Below are positions 46,526-58,109 of a stretch of DNA of 64,000 bases, one piece after another; position 1 is the first letter of the stretch, and each line of letters opens with the position of its first letter. The DNA lies in NCBI RefSeq assembly GCF_003945595.2, contig NW_024104300.1, forward strand, positions 1,054,001 through 1,118,000, read 5' to 3'. The position numbers and the translations under genes are program-made. The notes beneath the pieces were generated by a model. It had not been told where the DNA came from. It worked only from the letters and a program-made list of their open reading frames with translations, and did not search any database. This DNA is from Pipra filicauda. Taxonomy: Eukaryota > Chordata > Aves > Passeriformes > Pipridae.

Positions 46526-49500
46526 TCCAGTATCCACCATACATTTGAGTGGCTCTTTATTTGATTGATGATTTGTTCTAGATTTCAGTTTCCTGGCACC
46601 TTTTTTATGTCAAATCCAGTTTTAGCTGAGTTTTGTTGTTGTAGGGTGCTTTTGGTCTTGTTGTCTTTGTGTGGTAGTTTTATTTTTTTTTTGGCCCATT
46701 TTTTAAAGGTATTTACAAGTGCTAAGTCTCCAGTTAAAGAAAAGGATATCTGCTCTTGAGATCAGAGCAAGGCATTTAGTTGCCATGATCTGTGGAGTGT
46801 ATGCTGTTCCAAGTTAGCTATTTGTGCAATGTCTTGCAGAGGAGAATTGAGTTATAAGTGGATCACTAAACTGCGTGAAGCCATAGGCAGTTCCTGTTAG
46901 CAGCAGTGCACTGGAGGCACAGCTGCAGTAGTGGCCAGAATGTTACTTTGAACTGGGAAAGCATTTAATTTACTATTTTTACTGCATAAATCATACATGC
47001 AGAACCCATCATGTTTGTTTACCAGAAGAGGAGATCATTCTCAATGCTGGATTTTCATTTAGATGATTCGAAATGGTGGATTTCCTGTTTCTTTACTTTA
47101 TTTAAATGACTTTATTTGTGGGTTTAAACAATGACTGTTCAATAAATACTCAGTGATGTATTAGTTAAATTTATTAAAGTGCTAAATAAAAAGATATTTG
47201 CTTTTTTTTAATAAAGAAAATCAATATCAAGTTCTTGTAGATTGATTTTTTTAGTATGTGCACTTTCTCATTTGAAGTGTCTTTGGTAGTATTAGGTATG
47301 CTAAAATGTAAAGAGGAAAGACTGGCATTTCCTGAAGAGAAAGATCAAAGAGAGTAAGAATTGTGCAAAATAGAAATCGATTATGTTACTCAGTTTCCTT
47401 GGGAATTCCAAAGAAAATTTCTAGCCCTGCTACTTTTAAAATATTTAAGGTTTATGCAACTTGTTGATCAGCTTACTTTTGAACTAATGAGCAGAAATGC
47501 AGCAGTAATTTGTTAGCTTTTTCATATCTAGAAAACTTTAAAATTAAACTTGATAATAATGACATTAATACACAGATGTCTTTGGTATCCATGAAAGGAG
47601 AATGGAGAACTGAGGCTGAAACATTCTGTTTCGTTGTATAATTTACTCAATCCTTTTGCCTTGAAGATATTGTTCCTCTTGTTCTACTAGTTCAATTTCC
47701 TACTTTCACTGAACAATGCTGTGATGTAATTTCCCATGATTGCACCCATTGATACCAGGAACAAACGTACATTTTCTGGCGTTCCTTTGGGAATATAGTA
47801 AACTTCAAAGGCTCCTGCTGCAAGTAGGTTCAAGGGATCCAGCAATTCAGAGTCAGTAGTTGTTTCATCCTTGGTAGTTCCATGTGTGTCTTGGGATGCA
47901 ATGAGTGCTGAACCTTCACTCTCCTCTTACCTGATGGATAGGTGCTCATAAAAAGCTGTATGCATTTGACCTGCCTCTTTCAAGTGTACACCTCTGTGCT
48001 ACTACTGAGTTTTGTGATTGCTGACAGTTTTTCTGTTTTTTTCCTGCACAGAGGACATGCAAGTGCACAGGGTATCTGGGCACACACCTTCCCCTCTGCA
48101 AGTCTGGCCCTCTTTACACCTTTTCCTTAGACCACGTGATGTATGCATGTGATATTACCATGAGACATAAATGTATTTCAGATCTTCAGAAGCCTGTGTG
48201 ATGGGTAGTGCTGCCATTTTGCAGTGTTAATACATTGAAACCAGAAAAAAATTTAAATAGAGATTAAAAAAATCCATAAGCATGTTAATACAAAGGGAAA
48301 CACAAGAAAGGATGACCTTGGCTTACTCATGTTACATATACATTGAACTCTATTGAGATCAAGACAAAAGAACTTATGCACTGAACTCTTTATTTGACCT
48401 TAGAAGTTGTGTACAAATTTGAGCTCCACAGATTAGCAGGAAGAGCCTTTTTGTGATGTGCGAATAGCAGCTTGCATTGTAGGCTGAGATGCTAGCCTGA
48501 GACTGCAAAATGCTGTGTGGTACCTGCCTCTTCTGCTTTTCTCCTCCTCTGAGCTGTTAATTTATTCCTCCACATCAAATGTGGAGTTACTGCAGCATTT
48601 GACCCCTGCAGAATTAAGCTCTGATTTTTTTCAAAAAGCTAATGAGATTTTCAGGGTGGGATCCAAGAGTTCTAATAAATAACTTTAAAGTAAGATATTT
48701 TGCAGGTGGGATCCCCTAAAAAAATGTTTCTAACTAGTATTTTAAAAATGCAATCTGAAAACATATTAAGCTATATTATTTACTCAGTTAGAAGGGTTTA
48801 ATGAACTTGTCAACATTCTTCTCACACATGCATTTTTGAAAACAATGAAAAATTTGTCATGGTAGCCTTAATGTGTGTGTTGCTAGCCCAGAAGCTGGTG
48901 TTTCTGAGGTGGTAGCAGGATGTTGTTTTATGCTGATTCAGTTGTCACTCTCACTATTACATGCTTTAATCATGGAATGACCAGAAGTGAGTTAGTATTG
49001 AATGTTTGTAGGTCATCTTTGCATTCCACCATCTCACTGGTAAAGCTGGTGTAGAGCCAGTCTCAATAAATTCTACCAATTCGGAGCTGAGTCTGTTGCT
49101 GTACACATCCTATAATGCCCCTGTAATCTTTCCATCCTCTGTTATATGGGATGATTCTGCTTTCCTGTGCCCTGCGTAATAGTATCTCAGCAGTGGAGTC
49201 ATCTGCCTGTCCTGGGCTGTAACACACATGACTGGCAGGGGATAAAAATGTTTGTATTTCCTTAGTGTGATCTTTAGGGTATGTTCCACTGTGACTGTGG
49301 TCTGAATAGGACCTTGAATTTTCTGTGAACTTCTCCGAGAAGCCAGTGTAGGTAAGAATGTTCCCAGTTTGCCTTTTTTTGCCCTGCGGTGCCTTGGATT
49401 GGTGTGGGATTAGGGTTTTTTATTAATTTAGGAAATGTGTAGGAAAGAGTTACTGTATTTCCATAGTCACATTTCTGAGGGCAGATATGCTCTGGCATTC

Positions 49501-50353
49501 ACTGGTGCTGCTCTTTGCCTTTTTATTCTGAATAAATAAACTTGATCTTAAAGAGAAAACAAATATGTAACTTTATTACTTAGATGTTCTCCATGAATGT
49601 ACTATGCAACCATGAGATGCTGCTGTTATCAGATAAATTTCCTGCTACATCCTTAATGCAACTCCTTTCCAGAAAAGTTAGATTATATAATACTTATGTT
49701 TTTTTACATTGCCAGGATACAATCACTGGTCCCTTACTAAGATGAAGAGTTAATAAGAATTGCCCTCTGCAGGGGGGCTAATTCATTGTTTAGGGTAGTC
49801 TGAAGCAAGACTGTCCTCCTAACTGAAAGACTGGTGTTAGGTGGATGGAATGGATGATTAGATTATCAAGTTGAATAATACAGATATTTTTCTTGCTGCA
49901 TTTTTGGGTGTTTAGTTCTAGAAGAATACAATAGAATAGGGTTTGGAAGTACATTGTTCCTCCTTGTAGCAAAACAGGCATCAAAATGTGAGGAAGTGGA
50001 ATACATCTGTTTTTGTACATGAGGAGAGAAATTATCAGGAAAGCAAGTGTTAAGGCAGAAAACTGTCAAAACATAATTCATTAAATGCGATTAATGCGAT
50101 AATTCATTAATTTGCGATTAAACTTTTTATTACCAAGAACTAAAATTTATTAAATGGAAAGGATTATCAGACACTTGCCATAGGTTATCAGAATAAAGAC
50201 TATTTATACACTTGGTGTAGCATTCAGACTGGAGATAGTTTTCTGTGTTGTCTTGCAGTTGCAGTTGAAAGCAAGGTTGATCTTCATAGCAAAACAGTTT
50301 TTGTGAGTTTATATTTTATTCTTTGGACTCATTAAGCCATCCCAATAGAGTGT
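46526..50353. other. AT-rich unique DNA, no gene seen
   Basis: No gene. A short two-unit tandem repeat (ATAATTCATTAA plus TGCGATTAA blocks) lies at about 50073-50123. Otherwise nothing is recognised. Confidence 0.6.
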
Positions 50354-50377
50354 GGTGAGCTGATTCCTAGATCAGAT
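50354..50377. repeat. 24-bp target-site duplication, left
   Basis: Starts GGTGAGCTGATTCC and is identical over 24 bases to 50483-50506. It borders the third LINE copy. Confidence 0.9.
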
Positions 50378-50482
50378 GTCATCATGGCTGGGCTTCGTGA
50401 ACGAAGATTTGGGAAGGGCTCTACCCACGTTTGTTGCAAGTGCGTTGGTGGCTAAAAAGGCCAATACGAGACAGGCATGTCC
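50378..50482 (-). mobile_element. RTE-like LINE, 105-bp truncated copy (copy 3)
   Basis: The minus strand matches the last 105 bases of the RTE-like element. It begins GGACATGCCTGTCTCG, encodes CLSRIGLFSHQRTCNKRG and a TAG (50421-50423), then a 43-nt 3' UTR ending CAGCCATGATGAC. Perfect 24-bp direct repeats on both sides prove a real insertion rather than a chance match. It shares the 3' end with copies 1 and 2 and is extremely 5'-truncated. Because it retains the last Cys and the stop, it helps define the natural C-terminus of the family. Confidence 0.9.
50393..50406 (-). other. 3'-terminal stem-loop of RTE-like LINE (copy 3)
   Basis: The minus strand reads CTTCG-TTCA-CGAAG: the five stem pairs are intact and only the last loop base differs from copy 1. 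Confidence 0.6.
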
Positions 50483-50506
50483 GGTGAGCTGATTCCTAGA
50501 TCAGAT
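50483..50506. repeat. 24-bp target-site duplication, right
   Basis: Identical to 50354-50377. Confidence 0.9.
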
Positions 50507-53500
50507 ATAATGCTGTAATAAATGTATTCATTTTTTTCATTTAAAATTTTAGATCTGTCGTGCAAATGATCTTTAGATGTTTGCTTTTTCACAGTGTAGG
50601 CAGAAGAGTATTGTATTAGGAAAGCTGAAACTTTGTCCTTGACATAGATTAATATCTCTGTGTTCAAGAGAAAAGCTGAGTTGAATCTAATTTATGTAGT
50701 CCTGGTAGGATGCTGTTAAGGCTAATAGTTTATTGATACTGTTTTGGTTGCACTAATTCATTTGCTGCATTTTTGCTATTCTTTTCCAGTACTGCCAATA
50801 ACAAGCACATAAAAAATCACTCCCAAAAGGGGGAGATAGGCTTTTAAGAAAAGCAAACTGTATTTACATACTCTTGGTCTATTTTTTCACTTTCTGGTGT
50901 TTTGAGGGGATGTGTGAATTTCCTTCAGCTTGAGGCTCATGTTTTCCATGTTAATTTTTTTTTTAAAGTTCATCCAGAGATTCATGCACAGTTTTATGGC
51001 AACTCTTTCAGGAGTAGATCAAATATCACAGCAATTTTAATTCAATAATGGGAGCTGTAATCGTCAGTCCCCGGGTATTACCCCTAACTGAGGGTGATGT
51101 GAAAGAAGAGAAGGGTATGATGGCTGCTACCTGATAGTGCAGTTGAGAGGTTGAGACCTGCTCCCCTTGTACCACTTATTTTGGCATATTGTAACTTTTC
51201 TTTCAGTGATTTGAGAAAGAAGTTGAAAAAAGTATGAAAATTTCTAAGTTAATCTATCAGAGGTTTGTTTGTTTGTTTGCCTTTTTTCTTTCTTTTTTTT
51301 TTCTCATGTGCACAGTGTAGTTATCCAATAATATTTTTGCAGTAGAAGAATCTTTATGTTTTATCTTTCTGATAAATTCAAAGCTCTCTGGCAGAACCTG
51401 TAGTTGGGAGTGGCAGATAAGGGAGGGTGAAGTAAACTGGGAAATGTTCTAATTAAAAGAGAGGAGAGTCTGAAATGGCCACAAGGAGTCTAGAGTGGAT
51501 GAAATTGCCACTTGCTGCAGGCAGGATCTGTTTTCTCTGTTTTGTTCTGAGCTGAGATTTTTTTAGGGACCTTTACAAATATAAAATTCAGCTTAAGCAT
51601 TCAGTGCATGGCTCTGACAATTTCCGTTGATTCTGTGAGGAGGAAGCAGCCATGCTTATTTTTTCCCCTGATGTAGGGTAGCATTAGAAAGTTGTGCCAC
51701 AGTGAGATAAGAGCCATGATAGTTACAGAGCCAGGGCTGACATCTGGTTTCATGTTTTTAGGAGAGGGAGTGCGCAATTCCATCCCAGAGCAAGCTGCCT
51801 GCCTGCCTTCTGTTTTACTAATCTGTCATGAACTTACTGGAAATGAGTGTATCCAGTGCCAGTATAAAAAGGATATACCTACCCCTTACTCTTTGCTTGA
51901 TGCTAGCTCGACATCAGCTATTGGAGGGCAGAACAGTAGGCAGCAGGGCAGGAAAAACGGTGGACTTTGGGAGCTTGAGGTCCAATGCCATGTGTGCAGT
52001 CTGCACAAGTCTGTGCAGAGGTGCTTTTGGGGACGGGGAGGGTGCCCAAAAGGCATGGCGACAAGATTTATACTTGAGCAAAGGGCTGAAAACTCACTGG
52101 ACTTGGGAAAGCTGCTCTTGCATCAAATAATGGCTTTGCCCCACCATTATAAGAAACTGCAAGCCTGTAACTCTCACCTAAAATTGCGTATACAGCAAGT
52201 TAATGGCTTTCAGTATAAATTAGGTAGCTGAACTGACTATTGTGTGAGATGTTCCTAATTTTCTGATACCTTTTTGTCCCTTTCATACTCTTTCTGTGAA
52301 AGCATACCTATAAACTTCACAGGTGCTCAGTATGTCAGGAGATGTTGGGATGGTGAAGTTTTATGTAATGTTGAAGGGTGATGTTGAAGAGCTAGGTAGA
52401 TGTTTGACATAGGTTGTGTGTATGTGTATTTTAAGACTGTTGATCTGTAAAAAAAGTCACCTTATATATATTATAAAAATTCACCTTATATATATATTAT
52501 ACATATATTCACCCAATATAGTGCTTCAAGTTGGCTGCCCACAGCCGTTTTAGGGACACAATAAAATAGGGATGAAACTATATTTTAAAATTTTTTGAGA
52601 AAAGCTGTGCTTAAAACTTTGGAATGTGTTCTGGTTTTGTGATAAAGTGAATATTATTAGATATGACAGCATATGTACCTTTTAAAATAACAGTTTTTGA
52701 ATGCTGTCAAATAGATCACAGTCCTTCATTAAATCCATTTGATCAAAAGAGATTCTTCTAGATAGGTATCTATTTGTGGGAAATCATGGTGCTCTGTGGT
52801 ACCAGTTCAGCTGAAGCATGGGGTTTTTCCAAGTTTGTTCTGCAAAGCTTGTAATACAGTAGAATAAACCAGCAGCAGAATCTGCATATTTTCAACTTCT
52901 TTTTTTTAAAGCTTTAAATCAAGATTGACTGCCTTGGCTGAAGACATGCTGTAGAAAAAAAATGCAATTATTGAGTATGACAAAAAATAAGTCTGACTAG
53001 TATGAGACATTAATGGGACAAAGTTGTATGTTCCAAGTTATGCAGATAGTCAAATGTTCTAATGGCATTTTCTAATTTTAGAATACTTTAATCCTTTTTC
53101 TTCACATCTTTCTTACGTATTTTTGTGTAGAGTGTGTACATGTATGTGTGTGTGTATAGATATACAGGTATAAAAAATGTGTGTGAGACGTAGCAAAGAT
53201 GCAGTATAAGCTAGAAAAGGAAGTGCCTTTAATAAGCTAAATATATAATGATGGTCACCATTTTTTATCTATCAGCCATCGCCATGAGAGATTCTTAATT
53301 AAATATTTCAAGACTAATTGCTGCTGCTCTCCAGGACAGTTACGTATGACGGCGTGTACTGCAGGGGTTCAGTTGGTCACTGTTTGAATTGATAATCATG
53401 TATAGAATTATTGAAATACATTTCAGTCACACAGTGAAGCTGTGTACTTCAGTAGTTTGGGGCTTTCTGACATCGGTGCACCACTGACCACTTGTGCGTG

Positions 53501-56500
53501 CTCTTCTGCCATGCCTATAACTCAGACTTACAGTCAAGTGCTCAGAGCATGCAAACTGATATTCTTTTACTTTGGGGTTTCTATTTTCTGTTGAGAGAGG
53601 GTGATGAAGACAAAACTTCAGAGCACTGGCTGCCAGGTATCTCAATGTGCGCTACCTATCTGGGTGGACTGAGGCTGGCCACCCACTAACGTGTGGTGAA
53701 GAGGAAGATGGGAAGGACTGGGAAGGGTTAGAGGAGACGAAGTGGTGAGACAGGGCAGCATAACAGCAGGTTGTGACTCTTACACTAAGGTTTAAATGCC
53801 TTGGAAGAAAGGGCATTTTCCATCTTATCTAGAAGAATATATCCTGGTTTACTGGTTCTCATGTGTCTTTGATATGGTTTATACTTAACTCTAGTACTTT
53901 CTCCGTCAATTTGTGAATCCAGTCATTTCTTTAAGGCTCTTCAGAGAACACGTGAAGATGGATGGGTTTGAGTTTATGACAGCAGTGCAGTTGGTGGTGA
54001 AGTCTTCCCTGCTCTCTGCTTTCCTTCTGCTTGCTGCTCTTCTTGTACTTAGGGCACATGGCTAAGGATGGTTGCTGCATCGCACAAGGAGGGTTTAAGG
54101 GCACTGAAATGTCTCCTTGCTCTCTTGCCAGTTCCCATACTCGTTTGTTTCTTGGTTTATTTCCCAAAAGTCCTTTTTGCATCACTGAGGCAGGCAGAAA
54201 GAGAAATCCAAGAAGTTGCCTTGTGCTGTAAGACAAGGTATCTTTTCTTCTTTGGTGTCATCTGCTTATTTATGTAACTTCTCCAGTTTTAAAAAAGAGA
54301 TTCATTATAAAACAACTGTATCCTGAGGTTTTGTAGTCAGTTTTGGCAGAGCAGCTATGAAGCTGTCAGAGCTTTGCTTGTTAAAATCTGCATGTGAGCC
54401 TTGCACTGCCTCTAGCTCTTTCTTAAGAGACTTTTTAAGAAATTTTTTTTTTATGTAAGCCTGTAGTACTCGTGGAAGACCTGGGTAAGAAAAATGTAGC
54501 TTTAGTTTGATTCCAAATTACAAGAAGTTAAGCACAGATTTTTCAACAGTGAGAGGAGCAAAAGAAACTTTACTTAATTTTTTTTATTTTGAAATAATAT
54601 TCAAAGCTGTTCACTCTTTTGTCAAGTTGGTTAGTTTTCATCCTGGCATTTGCTGTGGCTCTGCTTCTATTCTAAATGTGACAGGAATATAAAAAGAGAC
54701 CCTTCTGATGCAACTGGTGACCTAGGAACCAGCTGTACTATATATTTATGAAAGTTACTGTATGTTATAATTTTTTGTCAGGTCTCCCCCATCCCCTTAA
54801 CCACCTGTGTGAGAACAGGACTTTATCTCCAAAAATTTGTTTTGATGCTTAAATACCTGTTAACAAGGCACATTTATTTCCTCTTTTCTTTTTCCTTTTT
54901 TTTCTTTTTTTTTAATTTTCAGTGTTAGAATTTGACTTTTCTGAAGAAATTTGCTTAGGAGAACTATGCTCAATTGGATACAGAATTTGGTTCCATTATA
55001 TGGCTTTCTTATCCACTGCTTCACATAGTAAAATGAATACAGCTGATCCTACTCAACATCTTACTCTGTTTTTTTCTTGTTTTAATGAGTTTTTTGTTCA
55101 GTGTAACAGGCAATGTGGATAGCTGAGGGAAACTGGTCAGTGTGGATAAACATCCTCCATGTCATATGCAATAAACTAACTTTTCAATGCTTTCCTCAAA
55201 TGCCAGCCACCGTGGAACATATCTGAAAACTCCTAATATTTAGATATATATTATGAAATATTTTTTTCCTTCTTTTTCATTCAGTTTTGACAGAGAGCTA
55301 AAATTTTACAAATACCAAAGATAGCAAGCTGTGTTCTGAATAGACATATATTGTGTTTCTGTAAGATCAGAATCTGCACTGGGAAAAGTGAGTTGTGATT
55401 TGGTATGTAATTCAAGCCTTTGCTTTCCAGTTACTAGGTGTAAAGAAATGTTTGCAGCATCCTAGGATTTATTTTGGGAGTGGGGATCTTAAAAGAGATG
55501 CAAGAGTAACTATTGCTAAGAAGAAAAAAGTGTGGTGAGTTCCCAACTTAGTCAGAAAGGATGCGTTTTAATAGTTTGTCAATATGTTGTATGACTGAAA
55601 GATGTGAAAAACACACCAGTTACTGAAACAGTAAAAGGCGAGGTCAGCTTGCCTTTGATTTCTGCTGAGTTTGTGGGAACAGGAAGTTTGGGCACAGGAC
55701 AGAAAGATGAAGATGAATCTGACACAGTAAGGGAGAAAAAATGGAGTTTAGTAATGGTGAAACAATTATGGAGTCTGTAAAATGTATTGCTTTATTATCT
55801 TCTTCATTTACAGCTGTGGTTAATGGAACAAGTCTGTAGAGCCCTCCATTTGAATTTTTTAAAATATGTCGTGTATGTTGTGGTGATATTTAAAAAAAAT
55901 TGGAAAAGACTTGGTTTAATTTTGGATTCTTATAATTGTTCTTAAAAGAGTGGGAAAAAAAGACTAACCATAGTTGTAATTTTGTGAGGTGATGATTACA
56001 AATGCAAGGTTTGCTCTGGCTACCCTATCAAATGGAGGTCTTATTTTAGGTAGTGCTAATGAGGCAGTTCATGTGTCCTTCAAGCACTGAACAACATCCA
56101 GAAGGAGAGAAGGAAAGAAAAAAAATCAATCCAGCTTTTCCTACTACTACAAAAAAAGTTGTGAACTGGGAATTTTTCTTTGGCAAAGAGGCAGAGGCTT
56201 GTATGAGACAGAGTTCCTTCTCTGATGCCAATAGCTGGCTTTTATTAAATCATTGGGGTGCTTTGGTGTAGGCGCTATGTCCAAGGAATGCTTCTGGAGG
56301 ACTTCTTTCTCCAGTATTTTCAATCTATCATAAATTTGCTTTTCTGAAGATTGGATGTCTAATCTCAAAAATTTAATGATGTTTGTTTTCCTTCAAATCA
56401 AGCATTTAACAGCTGGGATTATTAAAGGGGAGGGGGAAAGTATTGATGAAATAATCTTTTCTGTGTAATTATTTCTGGCATGAAAATATATTTAACCATG

Positions 56501-57914
56501 TGTGTCTATAAAGCACTAGTTGAGCAGTGTTGGAAATAGGGTCTCATGATAAAATTATTCTTTAGTTTGCTGAAAGAGAGTAATGAAATAAAACACTTTG
56601 CTGAATGGGAAATGACCCAACATGATCCTTGAAGTTACAAAATTTCTTCAGTCAAGGCACATGGGAAAAGTGAGTGACTGTACTCCAATACTGGTAAAGA
56701 CCAAATAGTTTACTCAGAAAGGAGTTACTGACCTGGTGCAGGTGAGCAAGGTGACTAATGGAAAGAAACACCTGTCATGAATTCTAAATTAGTAAAAGGT
56801 GGGAGACCTTTTTGTGCATCATGACCCTCTTGCAATCCATAATAACGTTTTTGAAGACTTGCAGTAGTATTATGACAAGTGTCCTCTGAGGCACTAACAA
56901 CACAATTCTATGGTATGTCTGTCAATGGTATCTATGGTATATCTGTCATATATGTATGACAGTTCAAGTGCATAGCATTGTGAGGATTCCTCAGTTAGCC
57001 AAAAGTTTTCATCTAGGCCCTTATCACATCAGATTAGCATACAAGTTACACTTTCAGCTGGTTCGCTGTGAGATGTTGACTTCATCACCATGACTGAGGG
57101 TCTTGTCTGTCAGGAGACATTATCTGTGATTTGCAGCACTTGTTGAGATTTGGTGTGCTTCAGAGATGATATTGCCAGACCACTGGCAATCACACAACTG
57201 GTTTGTTACTCTGGAATAATCCACACAATGATGGATCAAATTTCTGTAATATCTAGTCATGTATTCTACTCATTATGTAAGATCTTAGCCTTGCACATCA
57301 CTCTAATAGCCTTTTCAATGGGTATTAATTCAGCAGTTAGAAAATCTCTCCCTCGAAGGATTACATTCCATGATCTTCCTTTTCTTCCTCCTTTGCTCTC
57401 ATCTAGTGCATGTACATCCCATGTTATGCTTGCAGGCATTCATGCTGTATTTCCTCATGCAAGGAGAGGAACACGGGAATAACCCCAAGCTGGTGGGGGC
57501 TGTGGTGAGGAGGCCAGCTGAGGTGCCAGTATTAGTGCTTACAGGTGATCCCCTGCCCTACTCATTGATTCTTTCAACTTGCCCTTCTCTGCTGTGGTCA
57601 TATTTTCCCACTTCATGTGGAAAGGGTGTGGTTGCTCCTGCATGACCCTTACTGTGGTTGGAGTTCAACACATTCAGCTGATCCCTGAAATGTACTTGTG
57701 AAGGGGCATTCTTGCAACAACCCTGTTGGTTGTTTTTCTGTGAGCAGCTTAACTAAGCTGTGTCACACCACACTGATTCTCTCTTCTGCTTGTGCTCAGG
57801 GAAGGGTCTTATTTGCCTACAAGTATTTTTGGTTGCTCTTCTTTTTAAAGTACTCCTTTTGTAAAATAAGGGCATGCTGTTAAAAAAGATAGTATAGTTA
57901 AAGATTTGTACTTC
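50507..57914. other. AT-rich unique DNA, no gene seen
   Basis: About 7.4 kb. It includes GTTT/T-rich runs near 51263-51302, a TATA-rich run at about 52463-52510 and a TG-rich run at about 53130-53160. A 179-codon frame at 51692-52231 has no motif or family resemblance; I consider it chance. At 54880-55122 a long pyrimidine tract ending in CAG precedes a 66-codon frame, a weak exon candidate. Confidence 0.55.
52463..52510. repeat. TA-rich simple repeat
   Basis: Two blocks of CACCTTATATATA followed by more TATA units. Self-complementary and prone to slippage. Confidence 0.75.
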
Positions 57915-58109
57915 CCCTCGTGGCCTCAGAACATGGCCACCTCTCCTACAACAACTACAACTACAACTACCTCACTTTCTCTTCTGGTCTGCTTGTGATA
58001 TGTTTATATTTTGCAAAAGCGCTCATTGGTTCAAACCTCAAGGGTCACCACCCCCTGGGGATTTACCATTTTATAACTTCAGGGGGAAAACTGTTTTCCC
58101 ACCACCACA
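57915..58109 (-). mobile_element. LTR end fragment related to 76-1137
   Basis: About 195 bp matching roughly 950-1137 in the same orientation. Shared segments include TCAGAACATGGCCACCTCTC, GATATGTTTATATTTTGCA, GCGCTCATTGG and ACCCCCTGGG. The CCAAT-TATA pair is kept at 58003-58029 on the minus strand. The rest of the LTR is missing. Confidence 0.82.

Noticed and set aside
51692..52231. 179-codon open frame on the plus strand
   Set aside because: The translation shows no domain, periodicity or codon pattern I recognise. The region has no promoter, splice or repeat context, and a frame this long can occur by chance in 64 kb.
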